Origin: a virus
Strand: one strand, 5' to 3'
DNA length: 43,899 nt
Virus record (IMG/VR): IMGVR_UViG_3300037011_000696
Location: 1 to 43,899 of that record
The translations under genes and the position numbers were made by a program. This document shows positions 32,642-39,287 of the stretch, in pieces. The notes below the pieces were generated by a model. It was not told the origin of the DNA, did not search any database, and saw only the letters and a list, made by a program, of their open reading frames with translations. Position 1 is the stretch's first letter, and every line of letters begins with the position of its first letter.

Positions 32642-33394
32642 ATGAACGACACCATGACAACGCCAACAACCTACGTTCTCGATGACGTCGACGAAGGCCC
32701 CCCACCCCTCGCTCGATCCCTGCCTTGCCCCTTGTCGCAAGACGAGCTCATCGCGCTGGGCGACCAGATCGACTCGTTGATCGGGGAGGCCGAAGACCTC
32801 GAGCTGCAAGCCAAGAGCTCGGCCTCTGACTTCCGGGCGAGGCTGGCCCACGTGGCCGAGCAGATCGCCCGCCTCAGTCGCCAGCGCAAGGGTCGGACGA
32901 TCGACCGCGAGGTGGAGGTGGAGATCGTTACTGACCTCAGTCGGTGCGAAGAGGTGGTGCGACGCCTCGATACTGGCGAGATCGTCACCAAGCGCACCAT
33001 GTCGCGAGCCGAGGTTGCTGAAGCGAGACAAACAACGATCCCAGCCGTCATCAATGGAATGGAACGGCAGGAGCGGACTGGAGCGGATTGCATAGGAGCG
33101 GAAAGGGGAGGCAAGGAGGGGAATGGACCGGAGCGGAAAGGAGAGGAGAGCGACCCCTGGGCCAATGTGCCCAACGAGCTACGCACGGTACTGTGCCTCG
33201 TGGACGGGGAAGCCGAGGACTTGGTGTGCGTGGAGACCAGCACCCTCAGAGCCCTATCGCTGTATTGTAAAGAAAAGGCGATTGGCGCCTCGGACGAGCG
33301 ACGCCACAGGATCGCAACCGAGCTGGCGAAGCGCAAGCGAGTTGCACGCAAGGCACAGGATGAAGTCGGAGACGGTTCGGGGACGGGTGACTGA
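32642..33394 (+). CDS. Two-part hypothetical protein interrupted by a GGANN array
   Basis: A 250-residue reading frame. Residues 30-130 are helical, with a probable coiled coil (DQIDSLIGEAEDLELQAKSS, RLAHVAEQIARLSRQRKG). Residues 139-170 come from GGANN array 4 (MERQERTGADCIGAERGGKE). Residues 172-250 form another domain (LRTVLCLVDGEAEDLVCVET, KRVARKAQDEV). Since the other arrays end before start codons, the second part may once have been a separate gene, for example from the GTG near 33168 in the same frame, and the array now links the two. Whether the product is one protein or two is open. Confidence 0.6.
   Translation: MNDTMTTPTTYVLDDVDEGPPPLARSLPCPLSQDELIALGDQIDSLIGEAEDLELQAKSSASDFRARLAHVAEQIARLSRQRKGRTIDREVEVEIVTDLSRCEEVVRRLDTGEIVTKRTMSRAEVAEARQTTIPAVINGMERQERTGADCIGAERGGKEGNGPERKGEESDPWANVPNELRTVLCLVDGEAEDLVCVETSTLRALSLYCKEKAIGASDERRHRIATELAKRKRVARKAQDEVGDGSGTGD
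33056..33151 (+). repeat. GGANN pentanucleotide array 4 (inside a reading frame)
   Basis: About 18 units, in frame within the gene at 32642-33394. It is the only array wholly inside a longer reading frame. Confidence 0.88.
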
Positions 33395-33496
33395 ATGATC
33401 GAACCACTGCCCAATGATATGACCCTACTGCCCGGGATGCTGATCGTCGGAAGCGCAAGCGGGCGGCAAGGGCGGAGGGGTGACCGACATGGGTGA
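33395..33496 (+). CDS. Possible 33-residue peptide
   Basis: ATG at 33395 lies just after a TGA, and the TGA at 33494-33496 overlaps the start region of the next gene. The sequence begins MIEPLPNDMTLLPGMLIVG, and the second half is Gly/Arg-rich. The spacing fits the tight early operon, but there is no ribosome site and no recognised feature, so this is a weak call. Confidence 0.3.
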   Translation: MIEPLPNDMTLLPGMLIVGSASGRQGRRGDRHG

Positions 33497-33740
33497 AACC
33501 AGAATATTTGTCCTACAACGCGGATGGGTTGTGGTGGGGAAGATCGTCGAGTTGGGTCACCGGGTAAAGCTGTTTCCGGCCAGCAATATCAGACGCTGGG
33601 GAACAACGAGGGGCCTCGGCGAGCTGGCGAATGGCCCTACCGCAAAGACGGTGATTGACCCGTTGCCGTTTGGGGCCCTGTTCAACGAATTGACCGTCGT
33701 GTTGGAGATCCCCTGTGATGCAACCAAATGGACGTTCTGA
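33489..33740 (+). CDS. Small hypothetical early protein
   Basis: An 83-residue protein from ATG 33489, with GGAGG 10 bases upstream; the GTG at 33480 is too close to that site. The pattern (FVLQRGWVVVGKIVEL, then RVKLFPASNIRRWGT) is an SH3- or barrel-like series of strands. The central TRGLGELANGPT and the ending LTVVLEIPCDATKW are seen in a family of small phage proteins of unknown role. It overlaps the repeat-rich gene that follows by 23 bp. Confidence 0.65.
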   Translation: MGETRIFVLQRGWVVVGKIVELGHRVKLFPASNIRRWGTTRGLGELANGPTAKTVIDPLPFGALFNELTVVLEIPCDATKWTF

Positions 33741-34092
33741 ACTGCTGCAGCTCACCGAGTGGGATGATGGCGCCGCGATGGTAGCGGCAGACTGGCTGTG
33801 TGAGCGCGGTCATCATGTGCGGTGGCAGGCGATCAAGTGCCGGATGGCCCCAGTGCCGGACCTCGAAGCGACCGGCAACGGCTACGGCGACGGCGACGGC
33901 GACGGCTACGGCTACGGCGACGGCTACGGCAACGGCGATGGCGATGGCGACGGCTACGGCTACGGCTACGGCAACGGCGATGGCGATGGCGACGGCTACG
34001 GCTACGGCTACGGCAACGGCGATGGCGATGGCGACGGCTACGGCTACGGCCACGGCAACGGCTACGGCTACGGCTACGGCTACGGCCAATGA
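33718..34092 (+). CDS. Gly-Tyr-Asp repeat protein
   Basis: A 124-residue protein (ATG 33718; GTG 33715 possible). Residues 1-50 are an ordinary small domain (SELLQLTEWDDGAAMVAADW, HHVRWQAIKCRMAP). From residue 55 on it consists only of Gly alternating with Asp, Tyr, Asn or rarely His (GDGDGDGYGYGYGNG). Such a tail is flexible, and could bind calcium or form condensates; no function is known. The repeats are a tandem array at the DNA level. Its TGA overlaps the RusA ATG, so it belongs to the replication-recombination operon. Confidence 0.7.
   Translation: MQPNGRSELLQLTEWDDGAAMVAADWLCERGHHVRWQAIKCRMAPVPDLEATGNGYGDGDGDGYGYGDGYGNGDGDGDGYGYGYGNGDGDGDGYGYGYGNGDGDGDGYGYGHGNGYGYGYGYGQ
33928..34053 (+). 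repeat. 42-bp minisatellite, three copies, in frame
   Basis: Units at 33928-33969, 33970-34011 and 34012-34053. The first two are identical; the third has one change (TAC to CAC). Each unit encodes GNGDGDGDGYGYGY. Shorter GGCTAC-type repeats extend on both sides, from about 33880 to 34086. Confidence 0.93.
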
Positions 34093-34511
34093 CCACCGCC
34101 TGGACCACCACCTTCTTCGTCCCCGGGATCCCCCAAGCGAAGGGAAACCACCGCGCGCGCGTCGTCGGGGGCAAGCACGCCCGGCTCTACGACGCCAACC
34201 CCAAGCTGCCCGCATGGGAGAGGGCCGTTCGTTACGCCGCGATGCCCGTGCGTCCACCCTCGCTGCTCACGGGGCCCGTACAGCTCGAGCTTGTCTTCTG
34301 GGTGCCTCGGGGCAAGACCGTGAAGCGCACGTGGCCCACGAGCGCCAGAGGTGGAGACTGCGACAAGCTGGTGCGCGCAGTGGGAGACGCGCTCAAGGGC
34401 GTCGTCTACGGGGATGACTCACAGGTGGTGATCGTCGAGGCGATGAAGCGCTACGAGACCTTGACGCTCGGGCCGGGCTGCACAGTGACAGTGAGCGAGG
34501 TGGACTGGTGA
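34089..34511 (+). CDS. rusA: RusA-like Holliday junction resolvase
   Basis: A 140-residue protein. Family marks are FFVPGIPQAKGNHRARVV at the N-terminus, PVQLELVFWVPR, and the acidic catalytic motif GDCDKLVRAVGDALKG followed by VYGDDSQV, which holds the Asp residues that bind magnesium. It cuts Holliday or branched junctions during recombination and packaging. The ATG at 34089 overlaps the TGA of the repeat gene; the frame upstream reads through the 42-bp repeats as Arg-rich and is not used. It works with the ERF protein and exonuclease downstream. Confidence 0.93.
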   Translation: MTTAWTTTFFVPGIPQAKGNHRARVVGGKHARLYDANPKLPAWERAVRYAAMPVRPPSLLTGPVQLELVFWVPRGKTVKRTWPTSARGGDCDKLVRAVGDALKGVVYGDDSQVVIVEAMKRYETLTLGPGCTVTVSEVDW

Positions 34512-34894
34512 CCCTCCTCTTGCTCCTCCTCGCCAGCCAGCCCGAGCTCGGACGCGCCTCGACGTACCGACCCGGCCCCGGACTCGAGGAGCTTGCCTGC
34601 GGTGGCCGCTACACGCGCAGTCAGGTGCACGTGGCTCACCGACGCTGGCGTCAGCTGGGCTGCGGTCGCCTCGTGCTCGTCTGCGCGGAACAGACCGGCC
34701 GCTGCGCCGTGGCGCCCGTCATGGACTCGGGCCCGTGGGGGATCCGCAAGGGCAAGGCGTGGCGCTTGTGGGTGAGGCCGGGTCTACCGAAGGGCTGGCG
34801 GTGGAGTGCAGTAGCGGACCTGTCGTGGGGGCTATGGCGCAAGTTGGGCCGGCCACGAGGGAGGATAGCGCTATATACGGGGGGAGAAGCATGA
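34508..34894 (+). CDS. RlpA-like double-psi beta-barrel protein, exported
   Basis: A 128-residue protein, GTG start at 34508. The N-terminal LLLLLLASQP is a short signal sequence. The barrel has the RlpA/expansin pattern: ASTYRPGPGLEELACGGRYT, then VHVAHRRWRQLGCG, then VAPVMDSGPWGI in place of the usual VINDRGPF. RlpA barrels act on or bind peptidoglycan. Its placement between RusA and zinc proteins in the early operon, away from the lysis genes at 40.8-43.5 kb, is unusual. It could alter the wall early in infection or exclude other phages; this is inference. Confidence 0.75.
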   Translation: MTLLLLLLASQPELGRASTYRPGPGLEELACGGRYTRSQVHVAHRRWRQLGCGRLVLVCAEQTGRCAVAPVMDSGPWGIRKGKAWRLWVRPGLPKGWRWSAVADLSWGLWRKLGRPRGRIALYTGGEA

Positions 34895-35103
34895 AGTGCA
34901 TATTCTGCGGCGCAACCTTTTGGCGATCCCCTCCGAGGGTGCCAGCATGCCTGGAATGGTCCGAGGTGTGCTGGCACTGCTCGGGGGTTTTGCTCAAGCG
35001 CGCGAGGGGCTGTGATGTACCGCAAGAGCCACGAGCGGGTGTGTCTGTGGTGCGGGAGAAGCTTCCTGGCCGTGACGGAGAGGGCCACGTGCTGCCCCGC
35101 TGA
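34891..35103 (+). CDS. Small zinc-ribbon protein
   Basis: A 70-residue protein starting at ATG 34891 in overlap with the preceding stop. CIFC and, 24 residues later, CWHC form a probable zinc ribbon. The last 30 residues overlap in another frame with the next small zinc protein, so that tail may be incidental. Confidence 0.55.
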   Translation: MKCIFCGATFWRSPPRVPACLEWSEVCWHCSGVLLKRARGCDVPQEPRAGVSVVREKLPGRDGEGHVLPR

Positions 35104-35185
35104 GAAGTGCATCGCCGCGCAGAGGGCAGCTCAGAGGCGCAGACAGCGGGCGAGACGGAAGGGGGAAGGGAGGGTCAGTCGGTGA
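35015..35185 (+). CDS. Small zinc-binding, basic protein
   Basis: A 56-residue protein (ATG 35015). It has CLWCGRSF, then CCPAEKC, and ends in an Arg-rich helix (AAQRRRQRARRKGEGR), a common phage zinc-finger layout (CxxC...C). It overlaps the preceding gene by 89 bp and the RHH gene on the other strand by 11 bp, tail to tail. The strong motif layout makes me prefer this frame where the two compete. Confidence 0.6.
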   Translation: MYRKSHERVCLWCGRSFLAVTERATCCPAEKCIAAQRAAQRRRQRARRKGEGRVSR

Positions 35186-35378
35186 GCCCGAGTTTCGGGA
35201 AAAGGTGGTCTGTGAGCACTTGTCGTACAAGGTCTGACACCGAAACGATGGCTCCGGCACTTGAGCGTCGGAAGGCCTCCTCCGTCAACGCTTGCTTTTC
35301 TTCAATGGTTACAGCCACTTGTATCTGTGCGGGTCTTGGGACTTTCCCCTTTGGTTTCTTGGGCATAGGCGCCTCCAT
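35175..35378 (-). CDS. Ribbon-helix-helix repressor-like protein
   Basis: A 67-residue protein. After a basic start (PKKPKGKVPRP) comes an RHH pattern: strand AQIQVAVTI, helix EKQALTEEAFRRS, and helix VSDLVRQVLTDHLF. It is transcribed against the early genes and diverges from 35463. A perfect palindrome (TTTGTCA-T-TGACAAA, 35422-35436) that covers the -35 of the rightward promoter is the natural operator. It may repress both directions. A minus-strand promoter may be formed by TTGACG (35408-35413) and TAAGAA (35385-35390) with 17 bp between them. Confidence 0.78.
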   Translation of the reverse strand: MEAPMPKKPKGKVPRPAQIQVAVTIEEKQALTEEAFRRSSAGAIVSVSDLVRQVLTDHLFPKLGLTD

Positions 35379-35421
35379 ACTTTCTTCTTACCACACCAAC
35401 GGGCGAACGTCAATGGCGTCT

Positions 35422-35456
35422 TTTGTCATTGACAAATGAACCACGTATGCTAGTAT
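35422..35456 (+). promoter_or_regulatory. Promoter with operator palindrome over the -35
   Basis: TTGACA at 35429-35434 and TAGTAT at 35451-35456, spacer 16 bp, with an extended TGC before the -10. The palindrome TTTGTCATTGACAAA (35422-35436) includes the -35. The ATG at 35463 is about where transcription should start, so the message may be leaderless. Confidence 0.75.
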
Positions 35457-35462
35457 TAAAGT

Positions 35463-35654
35463 ATGGGACGAACAAAGACAGCAACCAACACCGCCTCCAC
35501 CCACTGGGCCCGCCCCGTGACGCTGCTCGACCGCTTCGGGGCCATTCGCGGCCGCTACGCCACCGAGAGACAGGCCCGCGCGGCCGCCAAACGCGCTGGG
35601 ATCGCCCTCGCCCCGAAGCCCCGCCCCGCCACCCTGAACCTGAGGAGCATCTGA
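35463..35654 (+). CDS. Small basic protein, possibly from a leaderless message
   Basis: A 63-residue basic protein. The core TLLDRFGAIRGRYATERQAR and a helix RAAAKRAGIAL suggest a small DNA- or protein-binding fold, but no family is recognised. The ATG is only 7 bp beyond the -10 box, with no room for a Shine-Dalgarno site. Its TGA overlaps the ATG of the next gene. It is the first gene of the second early transcription unit. Confidence 0.65.
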   Translation: MGRTKTATNTASTHWARPVTLLDRFGAIRGRYATERQARAAAKRAGIALAPKPRPATLNLRSI

Positions 35655-35893
35655 TGAAGATGGAGTTCGGTATCCGCTGGACCTACTTTGACCGTAACAG
35701 CCGCACCGTGACGAAGGAGAGGTTCTTCCGCACCGAGCGGGCGCGTGACCGCTTCGCCGACAAGGTGATGGCGGAGGACAACTTCTTCCGGATCGAGGCG
35801 TTCTGCGACTCCGCAAGTCTCGCCCGCTTCAACGCGATCGTGGTGACCGGTGAGCTCACCGCGGGAAACCCGCCTGACGTGGAGGTGCTGTAA
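35654..35893 (+). CDS. Small hypothetical early protein
   Basis: A 79-residue protein, ATG at 35654 with GAGGAG upstream. The pattern of aromatic strands and a helix (FGIRWTYFDRNSRTVTKERF, then ARDRFADKVMAEDNFFRIEA) fits a small beta-alpha domain common in phage early regions. Function is unknown. It is joined to both neighbours by overlapping stop and start codons. Confidence 0.7.
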   Translation: MKMEFGIRWTYFDRNSRTVTKERFFRTERARDRFADKVMAEDNFFRIEAFCDSASLARFNAIVVTGELTAGNPPDVEVL

Positions 35894-36252
35894 TGAGAAC
35901 CGGAGCCCTTCGCAGACCCAGCCCCTGCAAGTCTTGGCCCCGCAATGCCGACCTGCCCCGCGAGTACTGGGAAGAGCGCAGCCGCGAGCTGGATGCCCAG
36001 TACGGGCCAGCCACGGGCGAAGACGATGACCTGCCGTGGGACCCCCCGCCCGCTCCAGGGCCCAAGACCATCGAGGAGAAGGCACGCGAGATGGCGAAGA
36101 TCGGGCGATGGATGAGCGACTTCCTGAAGGCCAACCCGGGGAGCACGGCTGACGAGCTCGCCCACGAGGCCAGCCGCACCTTTCACGTGCCGTGCACCCC
36201 GCAGCTCAAGAGCCAGGCCGCGATATGCATCGACCCCTTTATGGATCTTTGA
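35893..36252 (+). CDS. Small hypothetical early protein
   Basis: A 119-residue protein, ATG 35893 in a TAATG overlap with the gene before. Residues 30-65 are acidic and Pro-rich (EDDDLPWDPPPAPGP). The C-terminal half is helical (TIEEKAREMAKIGRWMSDFL, ADELAHEASRTFHV), perhaps a DNA-binding HTH-like fold. No family recognised. It ends 3 bp before GGANN array 5. Confidence 0.65.
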   Translation: MRTGALRRPSPCKSWPRNADLPREYWEERSRELDAQYGPATGEDDDLPWDPPPAPGPKTIEEKAREMAKIGRWMSDFLKANPGSTADELAHEASRTFHVPCTPQLKSQAAICIDPFMDL

Positions 36253-36254
36253 GT

Positions 36255-36394
36255 GGAACGGATAGGACTGGCGAGGACGGGATAGGAACGGATTGGATTG
36301 GAAGGGACTGGACTGGCTGGAAAGGAATGGAGCGTACAGGGAAGGACGGGAGCGGATTGGAGTGCAGCGAAGCGGAATGGACTGGAAAGGAGAG
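36255..36394 (+). repeat. GGANN pentanucleotide array 5
   Basis: About 27 units (ggaac ggata ggact and so on). It fills the space between the stop at 36252 and the ERF start at 36398. The last units, ggaaa ggaga, lie where a Shine-Dalgarno site would be. Confidence 0.92.
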
Positions 36395-36397
36395 ACG

Positions 36398-37300
36398 ATG
36401 AGCAAAGAAACCGCGATCGAGATCAAACGCTCGGAACCCGCCGCAGCGACCAATGTCGAGTTGCCGGTGGCGCTCGTCCACCTGGCGCTTGAGAAGGGGG
36501 CCGATGCTGCCACCCTCGAGCGCTTGATGGCACTGCATGAGCGCCACGAAACAAACGAGGCGCGCAAGGCGTTCACGCGTGCCATGGCCGCGTTCAAGGC
36601 GGAGTGCCCGGCCGTCCTGCGCAAAGACGCCACCGTGCGCTTCGGAAACACATCGTACCGTCATGCGACCCTCGGTGCCATCATCGACGAGATCACCCCG
36701 TACCTCAGCAAACACGGTCTATCGATCGGCTGGGAACATGCACAGACAAACGGCGAGGTAAAGGTCACCTGTTGGGTGACTCACGTGCTCGGTCATCGGG
36801 AGGGGACGACTCTGTCCGCTCCACCGGATGCGAGTGGGCAGAAGAACAAGATACAGCAGATCGGCTCGAGCGTGAGCTACTTGTCGCGCTACACCGCTCT
36901 TGCCTTGCTCGGCCTGAGCACCGCCGAGATGGACGATGACGGCCAGGCTGCGGGCAAGCGCCCCGAGGAGCCCCCACCTCCTGAGCCTGAGCCTGCCCCG
37001 AGGGGTGAGGCCACGAAGCCCCCCAGCCCCCCGAAGACGAACGGGGGATCGCAGACCAAGGGCTCGCGCGCCAAGGCAGCGGTAGCCGCGTACGCCGCGC
37101 TTGGCGTGCTCCAGGAGGACCTCGAGACGTGGCTGGGTGCGACCACGGGAGCCCCCCCGCTGCCCGTGGAGCAGTGGGCAGACGCGGACCTCGAGGATCT
37201 CACCACGCGCTACAAGGAGCTGAAGAAGCTCGTGGGCCCGGCGAGACAGAAGCGTGTGCGCGAGATCTTCGGGTTGCCCGCAAGCGCCGTGGAGGGATGA
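36398..37300 (+). CDS. erf: ERF-family single-strand annealing protein
   Basis: A 300-residue protein. The ERF core is clear: TNEARKAFTRAMAAFKAECP, the NTSYRHATLGAIIDEITPYL segment, then VTCWVTHVLGHREG and IQQIGSSVSYLSRYTALALL. A Pro-rich linker follows (residues 190-225), then a C-terminal domain that ends with RQKRVREIFGLPAS. ERF proteins anneal complementary single strands and support phage recombination and circularisation. The frame is open upstream through array 5, but the ATG at 36398 with ggaga before it is the natural start. RusA and the exonuclease complete the recombination set. Confidence 0.93.
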   Translation: MSKETAIEIKRSEPAAATNVELPVALVHLALEKGADAATLERLMALHERHETNEARKAFTRAMAAFKAECPAVLRKDATVRFGNTSYRHATLGAIIDEITPYLSKHGLSIGWEHAQTNGEVKVTCWVTHVLGHREGTTLSAPPDASGQKNKIQQIGSSVSYLSRYTALALLGLSTAEMDDDGQAAGKRPEEPPPPEPEPAPRGEATKPPSPPKTNGGSQTKGSRAKAAVAAYAALGVLQEDLETWLGATTGAPPLPVEQWADADLEDLTTRYKELKKLVGPARQKRVREIFGLPASAVEG

Positions 37301-37485
37301 CCATGCTGCGCAAGACGCTACTGCGATCGCGCGGCACGGCCGCGTGGCAACTCGGTGAGGGTGTGGTGTTGCTCGCCCGCGTCCAGGGGAGCTCCCACGT
37401 GCGGTGGTCGGTCACCCTCGCCGACCGAGGGATCACGATCTCGGTGAGCCGGGAACAGGCTCGCCTCCTCCTCGAGGCCCTATGA
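37297..37485 (+). CDS. Small hypothetical protein between ERF and exonuclease
   Basis: A 62-residue basic protein from ATG 37297 (ATG 37303 possible), overlapping the ERF stop. Beta-rich pattern (TAAWQLGEGVVLLARVQGSS, HVRWSVTLADRGITISVSRE) with a short C-terminal helix. Its stop overlaps the exonuclease ATG. Role unknown; the tight coupling suggests a recombination accessory factor. Confidence 0.65.
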   Translation: MTMLRKTLLRSRGTAAWQLGEGVVLLARVQGSSHVRWSVTLADRGITISVSREQARLLLEAL

Positions 37486-38348
37486 GCTACCGCTGCCTCA
37501 CCGTCGACGGCCACTTCCTGGCGAGGAGCCGCTTCGAGGCTGGCTCCCTCGCCGGAGGCTTCCTGAGCACCCTCCTCGAGCTGCAACGCGACTGGCCCCC
37601 CCGCTTGACCTACGTGTGCTGGGACAGCCCCACGGGCTCGAGCCCCCGTCGCGATGCGAGCCCGAGCTACAAAGCGAAGCGCGAGGCTCCGCCGATGTCC
37701 TTCCACCTGGAGGTGGCCGAGCTCCAGCGGGCGCTTCCCCTCTTCAACGTCACCCAGTTCTCGAGCGAGAGCGGCGAGGCTGACGACGTCATCGCCACGA
37801 TCGCCCGCAGCTACCCGGGCCCACACTTGCTGTGGAGCGCGGACAAGGACCTGGTGCAGCTCGTGGGGCCCGGGGTGAGCCTGCTACGCGCGCGCCCGGG
37901 TGGACGCGAGAACACGCAGCTCATCGACGCCACCAACATCCGTCAGGTGGAGGTGCGCATCCAGGGGACACCCTGCTCGGGGCTCGACGCCGCGGGCTGG
38001 CTCGATCTGCAAACGCTGGCAGGTGACTCGTGCGATGGGGTGACGGGTGTGCCGGGGATCGGCCCGGTGAAGGCCATGAAGCTGCTCACGGCCATGCCGG
38101 GGATCGTGCAGGATATCCTCTCGGGGGGCCGGCAGCGCCCATGGGATGAGGGTGAGCTGCGAGAGGACGTGCGGGGGATCGCCAACCACGTGTGGCGCGC
38201 GCGCGCCCAGCTTGCCGAGAGCCGCGCGCTGGTGCAGCTCTACGAGGTGGAGCTGCAGGACGTGGCCGGCGCGGGGGATCCCGAGGGCGCCCAGGCCTGG
38301 CTGCTCGAACGGGGGCTCGAGTGGCTGGCGCGGAGGTGGGCCGCATGA
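37482..38348 (+). CDS. 5'-3' exonuclease, FEN/Pol I N-domain type
   Basis: A 288-residue protein. Early acidic sites are in LTVDGHFLARS and YVCWDSPTGSS; the metal site continues with EADDVIATIA and WSADKDLVQLV. The helix-hairpin-helix is DGVTGVPGIGPVKAMKLL near residue 190. These are the order and spacing of the structure-specific 5' nucleases. It would resect ends to feed ERF annealing or remove RNA primers. Since no polymerase is present, it is a stand-alone exonuclease like T5 D15. The ATG at 37482 overlaps the preceding stop. Confidence 0.9.
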   Translation: MSYRCLTVDGHFLARSRFEAGSLAGGFLSTLLELQRDWPPRLTYVCWDSPTGSSPRRDASPSYKAKREAPPMSFHLEVAELQRALPLFNVTQFSSESGEADDVIATIARSYPGPHLLWSADKDLVQLVGPGVSLLRARPGGRENTQLIDATNIRQVEVRIQGTPCSGLDAAGWLDLQTLAGDSCDGVTGVPGIGPVKAMKLLTAMPGIVQDILSGGRQRPWDEGELREDVRGIANHVWRARAQLAESRALVQLYEVELQDVAGAGDPEGAQAWLLERGLEWLARRWAA

Positions 38349-38521
38349 CCCGCCCCTACCGCCCATCGAACGGCACCATGGGGATGGACTTCGAGGCTCG
38401 CTGGTGCGAGCGCTGCCAACGTGACGCGTTGTGGAACGAGCGCGATGAGGACCCCTGCGAGATGCACAACACTTTTCGGAATCGGAGTCGACCATGTGTG
38501 AAGAAGCATTCGACGAGGTGA
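38345..38521 (+). CDS. Small zinc-binding protein
   Basis: A 58-residue protein from ATG 38345, overlapping the exonuclease stop. TRPYRPSNGTMGMDFEARW is followed by CERCQRDALW and a further DPCEMHNTF, a layout frequent in small phage proteins with a single zinc site. Function unknown. Its 3' end overlaps the next gene by 28 bp. Confidence 0.65.
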   Translation: MTRPYRPSNGTMGMDFEARWCERCQRDALWNERDEDPCEMHNTFRNRSRPCVKKHSTR

Positions 38522-38724
38522 TCATCCCCTGCGAGGACGGCATGGTCCTGCACGTCACGGGTGGCTACGGGCGCGAAGATGTCTGCCTGGGCATCGGCAG
38601 GCCGACTGAGGATGACCGGAAAGCGGGCTGTGCCGGTATGCCTGCGCTGATCGTCCTGCTCGACAGGGAGGCCCGCACGGCGCTCCGCAAGGCCCTGCGG
38701 TCGATGATGCGAGGTGGGCTATGA
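38494..38724 (+). CDS. Small hypothetical early protein
   Basis: A 76-residue protein, ATG 38494. Strands IIPCEDGMVLHVTGGYG and DVCLGIGRP are followed by a helix LLDREARTALRKALRSMM. This alpha/beta pattern has no family that I recognise. The TGA overlaps the ATG of the next zinc protein. Confidence 0.65.
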   Translation: MCEEAFDEVIIPCEDGMVLHVTGGYGREDVCLGIGRPTEDDRKAGCAGMPALIVLLDREARTALRKALRSMMRGGL

Positions 38725-39146
38725 AATGCGAAGCCTGCGGGAAAGAGGGCACGCTCGACATCCGGGCGACGTTGATCCGGTGTTCATTCTGCGATGCCGA
38801 ATGGGGCCGCGTGAACGGCTCCTGGGTCGAGTCGAAGCCGCCCCGGTGCATGGAGTGTGGAGGCGACGGGAGGACCGTCGAAGCCGAGCCGAAGACGTGC
38901 CCATCCTGCGCGGGCACAGGTAGGGAGGGGGGAGGCAAGGGGGGGATCGAGCCATCTTCCCCCCTCCCCCTGGCCGATGTTCCCCCCTCCCCCCATGGGT
39001 CTGTATTTGGAACGGATGCGGTCTGTATACCCCCTGTATCCGCCGAGCCGTACCGTGGGATCGGGCGCACCGGAGACTGCGACTGCGCGGACGACTTCAC
39101 CTGCGCGGAACACAGAGGCGGCCATGTCCTCAGAGATCACAAATAG
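38721..39146 (+). CDS. Multi-zinc protein with DnaJ-like cysteine repeats
   Basis: A 141-residue protein. It starts with CEACGKEG and CSFCDAEW, a zinc ribbon. Residues 42-66 have CMECGGDGRTV and CPSCAGTGREG, the CxxCxGxG repeats of DnaJ zinc domains. The second half is Pro/Ser-rich with CDCADDFTCAEH near the end. No J domain is present. It may be a redox or protein-binding module. A small frame at 39124-39240 overlaps its end. Confidence 0.75.
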   Translation: MKCEACGKEGTLDIRATLIRCSFCDAEWGRVNGSWVESKPPRCMECGGDGRTVEAEPKTCPSCAGTGREGGGKGGIEPSSPLPLADVPPSPHGSVFGTDAVCIPPVSAEPYRGIGRTGDCDCADDFTCAEHRGGHVLRDHK

Positions 39147-39201
39147 GCCCTGTCCGTGCAGCGGGGCAGTTGCGAAGGTATCTACTACCATGGATGAGTC
39201 G

Positions 39202-39233
39202 CTCGGGTGGAAACGATCGGGAATCCACCCGAG
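39202..39233. terminator. Strong hairpin, 10-bp stem, after the early operon
   Basis: CTCGGGTGGA and TCCACCCGAG form a perfect stem around a 12-nt loop. No U-tract follows, so a factor-independent terminator is doubtful, but the place after the last gene of the operon fits an end signal. It also lies about 55 bp from the tmRNA-like sequence and could be an arm-site structure. Confidence 0.5.
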
Positions 39234-39287
39234 AGGGTGAAGGTGGAAAAGGTGGGTCCGAAAAGTAACATGTTTTCAACTGCTTTT

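Noticed and set aside
33822-34088. Arg/Leu-rich upstream extension of RusA
   Set aside because: It is a shifted reading of the 42-bp minisatellite; RusA homology starts at the ATG at 34089.
39124-39240. 38-codon frame after the multi-zinc gene
   Set aside because: It overlaps that gene, has no ribosome site and its end is formed by the hairpin at 39202-39233.
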